Source: Bacteroidota bacterium (lineage in GTDB: Bacteria > Bacteroidota > Bacteroidia > Bacteroidales > JAAUTT01). From it: a stretch of DNA of 35,834 nucleotides. The notes under the pieces were generated by a model. The model made no database searches, was not told where the DNA came from, and was given only the letters and a program-made list of their open reading frames with translations. Position numbers and translations under genes: made by a program. Location of the stretch: assembly GCA_020048915.1 (NCBI GenBank), contig JAIFLU010000161.1, forward strand, positions 1-35,834. Direction: 5' to 3'. Shown here piece after piece: positions 17,402-23,716 of this stretch. Numbering within the stretch: the first letter of the stretch is position 1; every line of letters starts with the position of its first letter.

Positions 17402-17431
17402 TGGAAACAATTATTGTACCAAAAGTTTCCA
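17402..17431. promoter_or_regulatory. Inverted repeat, candidate TetR operator
   Basis: TGGAAAC (17402-17408) and GTTTCCA (17425-17431) are perfect inverted copies 16 bases apart, 27 bases upstream of the regulator start. Immediately further upstream on the minus strand is TATAAACTTTG, which differs from TAnnTTTG only by one extra spacer base. A repressor bound to the repeat would block transcription from such a site. Confidence 0.45.
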
Positions 17432-17544
17432 AAGTTTATACTTTTTTTTCATTTCATCACCATTTCTATTTCAAAAAGTAAAAAAAATTAGGAGTGAAAA
17501 ATTAAAGGGCTATGTTTCTCATTTTATGAATTTTAAAAAATACG

Positions 17545-17566
17545 CCTTTAAATAACCTTTAAATAT
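17545..17566 (+). repeat. Tandem 11-bp direct repeat upstream of the cysteine leader
   Basis: CCTTTAAATAA (17545-17555) is followed directly by CCTTTAAATAT (17556-17566), 10 of 11 bases identical. The copies are one DNA helix turn apart, on one face, about 60-80 bases upstream of the leader ORF and just upstream of the likely promoter. This is the position expected for an activator binding site, but chance in AT-rich DNA is possible. Confidence 0.4.
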
Positions 17567-17596
17567 GAGGCTTTATTTAGGATTTTCGGACTTTTA

Positions 17597-17604
17597 TATC
17601 TTTA
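17597..17604 (+). promoter_or_regulatory. Weak candidate -7 box for the siroheme/sulfite reductase operon
   Basis: TATCTTTA differs from TAnnTTTG at the last base. A TTTA at 17572-17575 lies 21 bases upstream in place of the -33 TTTG. The next ATG is that of the Cys-rich leader at 17627, so the transcript would have a short leader. No better box was seen between 17433 and 17822. Confidence 0.25.
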
Positions 17605-17626
17605 TTTGCAATCATAAAATTTTAAG

Positions 17627-17737
17627 ATGAACTTTTTTAATGCACATATCTTTTCTCCCGAAATGTTCAGCAAAAGCTTAACCAGCTTGTGTTGTTGTAT
17701 GTGTTCCCCCTTTAATTGTTGTTGCAGCCGCAAATAA
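17627..17737 (+). CDS. Cysteine-rich leader peptide (36 aa), candidate cysteine attenuator
   Basis: A short ORF I found by reading the gap. ATG at 17627, stop TAA at 17735-17737, 36 codons. The first 21 residues are ordinary (MNFFNAHIFSPEMFSKS and on). The last 15 hold seven cysteines in two clusters: Cys22-24 plus Cys26 around Met25, and Cys31-33, then SRK. Six of seven are TGT codons, one is TGC. It lies 85 bases before an operon for siroheme and sulfite reductase, the pathway that makes sulfide for cysteine. Runs of codons for the pathway's end product are the hallmark of ribosome-mediated attenuation (as in trp or his leaders); Cys-run leaders are known upstream of sulfur genes in mycobacteria. 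A Cys-rich metal-binding microprotein is the alternative. Sequence pattern is certain; function is inferred. Confidence 0.75.
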   Translation: MNFFNAHIFSPEMFSKSLTSLCCCMCSPFNCCCSRK

Positions 17738-17782
17738 TACCCCTTTTTTTTAAAAAAATTGAATTTTCGGGCTGTCACATAC
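17657..17782 (+). promoter_or_regulatory. Alternative RNA pairings across the Cys leader (attenuator candidate)
   Basis: Two perfect 7-bp complementarities cross each other and so cannot both form easily. CCCGAAA (17657-17663, codons 11-13) pairs with TTTCGGG (17765-17771). GTATGTG (17697-17703, within the first Cys cluster) pairs with CACATAC (17776-17782), optionally extended by CCC/GGG. CAGCC (17725-17729) can also pair with GGCTG (17770-17774). A ribosome paused at Cys22-24 would cover the GTATGTG segment but not CCCGAAA. A T-rich tract lies at 17797-17805 but is not placed like a normal terminator. Confidence 0.35.
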
Positions 17783-17822
17783 GGCATCGAATTATATTTC
17801 TTTTTACACCGCCAAACATTTT

Positions 17823-18050
17823 ATGGAACAAAAGCGACGAAGCATCTTAAAAGCTATTACCTGGCGAATTACCGGAACCATTGATACATTTCTCATTGCC
17901 TGGCTTATTACCGGCAAACCGGGAGTAGCCCTAACCTTAAGCTCAGTAGAAGTAGTTACAAAAATGTTTCTCTATTACCTGCACGAACGCACCTGGACAC
18001 GCATATCATTTGGCCGGAATAAACCTGAAAAAGACAATTATGTTATCTAA
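17823..18050 (+). CDS. DUF2061 family small membrane protein
   Basis: A 75-residue protein with the DUF2061 pattern: basic N-terminus (MEQKRRSILKAITWRITGTIDTF), a membrane helix (about 23-35), TGKPGVALTLSSVEVVTKMFLYYLHERTW and a short basic tail. The 'WR..GT.DT' and 'YY.HER.W' elements are typical. The family's biochemical role is unknown, but in Bacteroidota and other phyla its members often lie beside or are fused to sulfate assimilation genes, which agrees with its position as first gene of this siroheme/sulfite reductase operon. Its 3' end overlaps the next gene by 11 bases if that starts at 18040. It is the first full gene after the Cys-rich leader. Confidence 0.85.
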   Translation: MEQKRRSILKAITWRITGTIDTFLIAWLITGKPGVALTLSSVEVVTKMFLYYLHERTWTRISFGRNKPEKDNYVI

Positions 18051-18510
18051 CCGAAATTTTGATAAAAATTTTATGCCGATTGCGATCGATGTAAAGGGAA
18101 AAAAGATTCTCCTCATTGGCGGAGGAAGGATTGCCTGGCATAAAATTGAAAGCTTGCAGCAATATGCCGATAATATTCAAGTGGTTGCGCTGGAAGTCTC
18201 CGAAAAAATAAAAGCGTCGGGAATCCTGTATCAGGAAAAGTCATACGATCCCTCCGACCTGGAGGGTGCAACCCTGGTATACGCTTGCACGAATATTTCG
18301 CAATTAAACCAGCAAGTGCTGGAAGATGGGCATCAGCTAAACCTCTTGGTGAATGTGGTTGACAGCCCTGCTCATTGCGACTTTGTTTCACCAGCTATAT
18401 ACAGGCGTAATTATATCAGTGTAGCAGTTACATCAAATGCGCAGGATGTTTACGAAGCCATCGCCATACGAAATCGAATCAAAGAAATGCTGAACCATGA
18501 TCATTCATAA
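18040..18510 (+). CDS. Precorrin-2 dehydrogenase (CysG N-domain / Met8 / SirC type)
   Basis: Oxidises precorrin-2 to sirohydrochlorin with NAD+, the step before iron insertion in siroheme synthesis. I prefer the start at 18040 (MLSNRNFDKNF, 156 residues), which overlaps the DUF2061 stop by 11 bases; an upstream ATG at 18010 would overlap it by 41. The Rossmann loop is LLIGGGRIAWHKIESL. The essential aspartate of CysG (Asp104 in NVVDAP) is conserved here in NVVDSP. CysG/Met8 proteins carry an extra C-terminal dimerisation region of about 60 residues that is missing, so the protein stops soon after the NAD domain (KEMLNHDHS). Whether it also inserts iron, as Met8 and CysG do, is unclear. It overlaps the following fusion gene by 14 bases. 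Confidence 0.88.
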   Translation: MLSNRNFDKNFMPIAIDVKGKKILLIGGGRIAWHKIESLQQYADNIQVVALEVSEKIKASGILYQEKSYDPSDLEGATLVYACTNISQLNQQVLEDGHQLNLLVNVVDSPAHCDFVSPAIYRRNYISVAVTSNAQDVYEAIAIRNRIKEMLNHDHS

Positions 18511-21439
18511 AAAAACTGACTATAAGGAGTCCGCTTCTCATAGAGAGGAAATGTTGAGACAACTCAAAAACAGCGATTTGAGCGGATCGGTCGTTCTTCA
18601 TACCTGCAACCGGGTTGAATATTATGGTGGCGCTGGTGAAGTATCTGATTCGGTGGCAAGACATCTGTTCCGATTGGCAAGTGGACTGGAGTCAGTTTTT
18701 ATTGGCGAAACATTTATTCAGGGACAAATAAAAGAAGCCTACCAGCAGGCTTCAGCAAAACATTCGATAGATGCATCGCTCCATCGATTATTTCAATGGG
18801 CTTTGCTCACCGGTAAAAGAGTACGGACCGAAACGGGACTGTCACGGGGAGCTATGTCGCACAGTCAGGCGGTAGTTGAAATTATTCGAAATACTATTGG
18901 CGATTATAAAACCAAACGGTTTGCGTTTATCGGGGTGAATAAAATCAATAAAACGATCATGAACTTCTTGAAGGACAATGTATACAACGCTTTTGTACTC
19001 TGCAACCGGACCTTCGAAACAGCCGTAGAATTGGAACAACAGTTCAATTGCAAGGCATATACACTCAAAAACCTGAAAGAAAGCTTACAGCAATCGGATA
19101 TTGTAATATCTGCCACATCAGCGCCTCACTATATTATCAAGCCCGATGCTATTCCTCCGGATCATCCGCTGGTTGTCTTCGATTTAGCCGTTCCACGGGA
19201 TGTAGACCCTATTGTGAGCGCAATGCCCAATGTTCACTATTACAGCATTCTGGAAATTGAAAATCAGGTAAATCAAAATATAGCAGGACGTACGGAAGAG
19301 GTAGAAAAAGCAAATTTAATTATGGAAGAAGAAGTTAGAAGGTTTTTAAAAAACGAGAAAAGGCATCAAAAGCACCTCATGCTGATTCATGCCCAGCAAG
19401 AAAGATCTTACGATTTACGACTCCCGATAGCTATCGGGGATTACTTACGACTTAACTATTTGAATATGACCATCCGATTAATAGCACGAAAAAGCAACCT
19501 CTCCCTCGTTCAGGTCGAAGAAATCAAAGCTCTACTGCCCGAAGTTGAATTCTTGGTCAACACTTTAGATTCCATTGGAGATAAAAACAAGCAAATCCCC
19601 TTGGAAACCTGCGATATACCCGATTTCTTTACCCGCGAACTTGACGAAGCCTTATTAATCGGCAAGGCAGATATTGCAGTGCATTCGGCTAAGGACCTTC
19701 CCTACCCTATTCCTTTTGGACTGGAAGTTATAGCGCTAACTGCTGCAAGTGACCAAACAGACTCACTGGTAAGCCGAAATAATATCCGGTTAAACGATCT
19801 TCCCCAGAATTCTAAAATTGGTACCAGCTCAGCCCTTCGGGGGGAAAGCATAAAAACGTTGCGACCAGATGCTGAGATTATTAGTGTTCGGGGGACCATT
19901 CAGGAGCGTATTGACTTCATTGAAAAAGGAACAGTTGATGCCGTGGTAGTTGCCACCTGCGTGTTGAACAGATTGGGGTTAACATCACAAATAGCTGAAA
20001 TTTTGCCATTCGAAATGCACCCCTTGCAAGGTCATTTAGCAGTGGTGGCAAAGACCGGTAATCATATATTAAAAGAACTTTTCAAACCTTTTGATATTCG
20101 TCAAAACTATGGAAAGGTTTTTCTGGCAGGTTTCGGCCCGGGCGATCCGGAACTTATCACCGTTAAGGCTCTTCGTGCACTCGAAAATGCGGATGTCGTT
20201 TATTATGACGATTTAATTGAAAAAAGCTTTCTCGAAGATTTCAGTGCCCAAAAAATCTATGTTGGAAAGCGGAAAGGTAACCACTCGCATTCGCAGGATC
20301 AGATAAATGAACTTTTATATCGCTCGTCAATCGCCGGGAAAAATACGGTGCGTTTGAAAGGTGGTGATCCGTTTATCTTTGGTCGCGGAGGCGAAGAGTT
20401 TGAATATCTTCATAAACGGCTTATTGAACCTGTGGTAATTCCAGGTATTACTGCTGCCGTGGGCGCTGCTGCACAAACAGGTATCCCGCTTACCAACCGG
20501 GGGGAATCTTCGTCGGTTGCCTTTATCACCGCATCGTCCCTCAAAGAAATTGAGGTCCCCCAGGTTGACACGCTTGTTTATTATATGGGAGCCTCCAATT
20601 TGAAACAGCTTCGCGAAAAAGTTCTTCAAAAAGGAGTAAGCCCGGAAACTTCTGCTGCGATAATCACCAATGCAACATTGCCCGGTGCGAAGTTATCTGT
20701 TTCGACCCTTCGCGATTTACCCGATGAAACAGCGTCACCTTCCATAATAATCATAGGAAAAACAATTAAAAACAGAAATATCATGAAACCACAACCAAAC
20801 GTTTTGGTAACCGGTTTATCGGCCGAGCAATACCAGCACCTGGGAAATGTCACTCATCAACCTCTTATTGAGATTGTACCCATAGAAATGCCTTGTGATT
20901 TCTTCAAATTCATAAAATATATTTATAACTATAAGTACATCGTTTTTACCAGTCGCAATGCGGTACATCATTTTATGCACTGGCTAAGCGATGTTGGCTC
21001 GGATGCGAAAGCGCTCGAATCGGGTTTTATTGTCTCCATTGGTGCAGTTACTACTGCTGAACTCCAAAAGCATGGTATTACGCCGCACCTTACTCCGGCA
21101 ATCGATTCGTCCACCGGCATTATTAAGTTATTTCGTTCCAAAGGAATAACGGGCGAAGAGGTTTTAATCCCCCGGTCGGACATTGCCCTCAATATCCTTC
21201 CCGATGGGCTTCGGGCGCTTGGAAATAATGTGCATGTAATTACTGTTTATTATACCCAACCGGTTACGAAACTCGAAAAAGTCGACTTAAAAAAATACGA
21301 CATCCTAGTTTTTACCTCTCCATCGGGTGTAAAGAGTTTTTTAAAACATTACGGCGAAGTGCCTTACCATATTAAAGTAATCACCCGGGGAGAACAAACA
21401 CAGGAAGCTTATGAACGAAATTCAGCCTTATACATCTAA
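18497..21439 (+). CDS. Four-domain tetrapyrrole fusion: HemA - HemC-like - SUMT (CobA) - HemD
   Basis: A single 980-residue ORF with four enzymes of the siroheme route. Residues 1-300: glutamyl-tRNA reductase, with the catalytic Cys in HTCNRVEYY and GETFIQGQIKEAY, but the nucleotide loop reads IGVNKIN instead of GxGxMG and the dimerisation domain is mostly lost. Residues 324-537: hydroxymethylbilane synthase-like (IARKSNLSLVQVEEI, AVHSAKDLP with the catalytic Asp, GTSSALRGE, SVRGTIQER). It ends before domain 3, which in HemC holds the Cys that carries the dipyrromethane cofactor. Residues 539-760: uroporphyrinogen III C-methyltransferase (GFGPGDPELIT, RLKGGDPFIFGRGGEE, GITAAVGAAAQTGIPLTNRG). 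Residues 763-980: HemD (IVFTSRNAVHHF, FTSPSGVKSF). ATGs at 19466 (HemC) and 20783 (HemD) could serve as internal starts. The HemA-HemC linker is encoded by a REP-like palindrome. Domain identity is sure; activity of HemC part is not. Confidence 0.9.
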   Translation: MIIHKKTDYKESASHREEMLRQLKNSDLSGSVVLHTCNRVEYYGGAGEVSDSVARHLFRLASGLESVFIGETFIQGQIKEAYQQASAKHSIDASLHRLFQWALLTGKRVRTETGLSRGAMSHSQAVVEIIRNTIGDYKTKRFAFIGVNKINKTIMNFLKDNVYNAFVLCNRTFETAVELEQQFNCKAYTLKNLKESLQQSDIVISATSAPHYIIKPDAIPPDHPLVVFDLAVPRDVDPIVSAMPNVHYYSILEIENQVNQNIAGRTEEVEKANLIMEEEVRRFLKNEKRHQKHLMLIHAQQERSYDLRLPIAIGDYLRLNYLNMTIRLIARKSNLSLVQVEEIKALLPEVEFLVNTLDSIGDKNKQIPLETCDIPDFFTRELDEALLIGKADIAVHSAKDLPYPIPFGLEVIALTAASDQTDSLVSRNNIRLNDLPQNSKIGTSSALRGESIKTLRPDAEIISVRGTIQERIDFIEKGTVDAVVVATCVLNRLGLTSQIAEILPFEMHPLQGHLAVVAKTGNHILKELFKPFDIRQNYGKVFLAGFGPGDPELITVKALRALENADVVYYDDLIEKSFLEDFSAQKIYVGKRKGNHSHSQDQINELLYRSSIAGKNTVRLKGGDPFIFGRGGEEFEYLHKRLIEPVVIPGITAAVGAAAQTGIPLTNRGESSSVAFITASSLKEIEVPQVDTLVYYMGASNLKQLREKVLQKGVSPETSAAIITNATLPGAKLSVSTLRDLPDETASPSIIIIGKTIKNRNIMKPQPNVLVTGLSAEQYQHLGNVTHQPLIEIVPIEMPCDFFKFIKYIYNYKYIVFTSRNAVHHFMHWLSDVGSDAKALESGFIVSIGAVTTAELQKHGITPHLTPAIDSSTGIIKLFRSKGITGEEVLIPRSDIALNILPDGLRALGNNVHVITVYYTQPVTKLEKVDLKKYDILVFTSPSGVKSFLKHYGEVPYHIKVITRGEQTQEAYERNSALYI
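19409..19456 (+). repeat. REP-like palindrome translated in frame as HemA-HemC linker
   Basis: CCCGATAGCTATCGGG, a perfect 16-base palindrome (19423-19438), is flanked by three TTACGA copies (19409-19414, 19416-19421, 19445-19450). This composition differs from the surrounding gene and looks like an intergenic palindromic repeat; a degraded relative is at 10018-10108. It is read through in frame as roughly SYDLRLPIAIGDYLRLNY, directly between the end of the HemA domain and the start of the HemC domain. Confidence 0.7.
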
Positions 21440-21443
21440 AAAT

Positions 21444-22421
21444 ATGTCATTTAAACGATTCAGACCTTTGAGGAAGGATGCCCAAACAAGAGATCTCCTG
21501 GTAGAAGTACAATTAAGTCCGGAAGACTTTATACTCCCATACTTTGTGGTAGAAGGCAAAGGAATTCGAAACGAAATTGGCTCGCTGAAAGATGTCTATC
21601 ACTTGTCGGTCGATTCCATTCTGAAAGAAATAGAAGAACCCATAAAACTCGGGATCAACAAATTTCTACTCTTTGGCGTTGTGGAAGATTTCCGAAAAGA
21701 TGAAACGGGTTCCTTTTCGACTTCGCCTGAAAATCCGGTAAACAAAGCAATTCAGGAAATTAAAAAGGTTTATCCTGCTATTACAATCATTACCGATGTT
21801 TGCCTATGCGCCTATACATCGCATGGGCATTGCGGTGTTTTAGTCGGGGAACAGGTCGAAAATGATAAGACCTTACCAATCCTTGCCGAAATGGCCCTAT
21901 CGAATGCAAAAGCAGGTGCCAATATCATTGCCCCTTCGGCCATGATGGACGGACAAGTTTGGGCCATCCGGCAATTACTGGATAAAAATGGATTCACCGG
22001 AGTAAAAATTCTGTCGTACTCCGCTAAATATTCATCAGGGCTCTATGGTCCCTTCCGGGGCGCGGCAAATTCGAAACCTGCCTTTGGCGACCGCAAGACT
22101 TACCAGATGGATTACCGGGTAGCGAGTCAGGCAATAGAGGAAATGGAGGCAGATTTAGACGAAGGTGCAGATTACCTTATGGTAAAACCGGCACATACCT
22201 ATTTAGATATAATTAGTAAAGCCCATACTAAATACCCCGAAGTTACTTTGGCTGCATACCACGTTTCGGGTGAGTATATGATGCTGAAATCGGCAGCTCT
22301 AGCAGGTATTGTAGAAGAAAAACATGCCGTACTTGAGGTTTTTACAGCAATACGCCGTGCCGGCGCAAACTGGATTATTAGTTATTATGCTCCTTTTGTT
22401 GCTAAATTATTAAAATCATGA
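21444..22421 (+). CDS. hemB: Delta-aminolevulinic acid dehydratase (porphobilinogen synthase)
   Basis: Condenses two 5-aminolevulinate molecules to porphobilinogen in the cytosol. Started at MSFKRFRPLRKD (21444) it has 325 residues, the normal length, and begins 4 bases after the fusion gene stop; an ATG at 21411 would overlap the fusion by 29 bases and add 11 odd residues. Both Schiff-base lysines are present at the expected places: Lys195 in SYSAKYSSG and Lys248 in LMVKPAHTYLD. The DVCLCAYTSHGHCG segment (about 119-132) holds the three cysteines of zinc-dependent ALADs, so this is a Zn-type enzyme. The stop overlaps the hemL start (ATGA). Confidence 0.96.
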   Translation: MSFKRFRPLRKDAQTRDLLVEVQLSPEDFILPYFVVEGKGIRNEIGSLKDVYHLSVDSILKEIEEPIKLGINKFLLFGVVEDFRKDETGSFSTSPENPVNKAIQEIKKVYPAITIITDVCLCAYTSHGHCGVLVGEQVENDKTLPILAEMALSNAKAGANIIAPSAMMDGQVWAIRQLLDKNGFTGVKILSYSAKYSSGLYGPFRGAANSKPAFGDRKTYQMDYRVASQAIEEMEADLDEGADYLMVKPAHTYLDIISKAHTKYPEVTLAAYHVSGEYMMLKSAALAGIVEEKHAVLEVFTAIRRAGANWIISYYAPFVAKLLKS

Positions 22422-23695
22422 ACTTTCAATTATCCGAAGAAGCGTATAAAGATTCCTCCAGGCTGTTGCCCGGAGGTGTAAACAGTCCGGTCCGGTCGTT
22501 TAAAAGTATTGGCATTTCGCCCTTGTTTATTGAGAAAGCGAACGGGTCTAACCTGACCGATATTGATGGAAATACCTTTATTGACTACTGCCTCTCCTGG
22601 GGTGTAGGAATATTGGGACATGCACATCCAAAAATCAGGGAAGCTGCTCATTTGGCGGTTGAAAATGGCTCAAGCTATGGCGCTCCAACTTTACTCGAAA
22701 CCGAATTGGCATCGCTGATTTGCCAATCAACTTCTTCCATCCAAAAAGTTCGGCTGGTAAGTTCAGGTACCGAAGCAGTAATGAGTGCCATACGACTTGC
22801 CAGAGCCTTTACCGGCCGGGATATAATTATAAAATTCGATGGTTGCTACCACGGTCATTCTGATATGTTACTGGTGCAGGCTGGTTCGGGTTTGGCTGGA
22901 CAGGTAAATTCTTCGAGCAAAGGAGTGCCGGTAACTGTGGTGAATAATACCGTGAGTATTCCTTTCAATAATCCAAAGGCATTGCAGCACGTATTTGAGA
23001 AATATAACGATCAGATTGCTGCATTAATTATTGAGCCAATCCCAGCAAATATGGGAGTGGTAATACCTTCGGACGGTTATTTGGAGTTTATCCGCCACAT
23101 TACCAAACAATATGGCACCTTACTTATTTTCGACGAAGTAATAACCGGTTTTCGGTTTTGCTTTGGGGGAGTCCAAAAACTTTTGGGAATTCATCCCGAC
23201 ATCACTGTTTTTGGCAAGATCATAGGAGGAGGACTTCCGGTAGGAGCTTATGGCGCTAATGCCGAAATAATGGGACTGATTGCCCCGGATGGGCCGGTTT
23301 ATCAGGCAGGAACCTTGTCGGGAAATCCTGTAGCTGTTTCTGCGGGAATTGCAGCTTTAACGCTGCTTAAAGATGAATCAATATATCAATCGATTGAAGA
23401 GAAATCAAAAGATTTTTTTTATCAGTTGGCATCAATTTGCTCCAAAAATGGATTAATGCTCAACGGTTTTAAAAATATGTTTACTCCCTATTTTTCAAAG
23501 AATCCGGTTACAGATTATACATCATCTCAAAAAGCCAACCATGAAGCTTTTAGTCGGTTTTATATTCAGTTGCTTCATCAGGGGATATACTTATCGCCTT
23601 CGGGGTACGAGGCAAATTTTATATCGGCTGCCCATAGTAAAGCCGATTTGGAGAATACATTAGATAGAATAGAACTTGTTCTGAAGAATAATTAA
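22418..23695 (+). CDS. hemL: Glutamate-1-semialdehyde 2,1-aminomutase
   Basis: PLP enzyme that turns glutamate-1-semialdehyde from HemA into 5-aminolevulinate. The 425-residue protein has the family's length and motifs: LLPGGVNSPVRSF at the N-terminus, VSSGTEAVMSAIRLARAFTGR, YHGHSD, IFDEVITGFR and the PLP lysine Lys267 in FGKIIGGGLPVGAYG, in line with Lys265 of E. coli. Its ATG overlaps the hemB stop by 4 bases, giving tight coupling between consecutive steps. It closes the ALA-forming branch of the operon; cysJ follows 21 bases later. Confidence 0.96.
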   Translation: MNFQLSEEAYKDSSRLLPGGVNSPVRSFKSIGISPLFIEKANGSNLTDIDGNTFIDYCLSWGVGILGHAHPKIREAAHLAVENGSSYGAPTLLETELASLICQSTSSIQKVRLVSSGTEAVMSAIRLARAFTGRDIIIKFDGCYHGHSDMLLVQAGSGLAGQVNSSSKGVPVTVVNNTVSIPFNNPKALQHVFEKYNDQIAALIIEPIPANMGVVIPSDGYLEFIRHITKQYGTLLIFDEVITGFRFCFGGVQKLLGIHPDITVFGKIIGGGLPVGAYGANAEIMGLIAPDGPVYQAGTLSGNPVAVSAGIAALTLLKDESIYQSIEEKSKDFFYQLASICSKNGLMLNGFKNMFTPYFSKNPVTDYTSSQKANHEAFSRFYIQLLHQGIYLSPSGYEANFISAAHSKADLENTLDRIELVLKNN

Positions 23696-23716
23696 ACAGT
23701 AAAATTTTAGGATAGA

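Noticed and set aside
17602-17787. Minus-strand 61-codon ORF opposite the Cys-rich leader
   Set aside because: It is the antisense frame of the leader, has no family features and points against the operon. The plus-strand leader has the meaningful Cys pattern and position.
17433-17822. SAM, cobalamin or other known sulfur-related riboswitch upstream of the operon
   Set aside because: I looked for a multi-helix junction or the cobalamin-box type signature and saw none; the Cys-codon ORF is the better explanation for control here.
19400-19470. Sequencing frameshift joining separate hemA and hemC genes
   Set aside because: The frame is continuous through the palindrome without a homopolymer anomaly and the later SUMT and HemD borders are also seamless, so a true fusion is the simpler reading; it cannot be excluded without other data.
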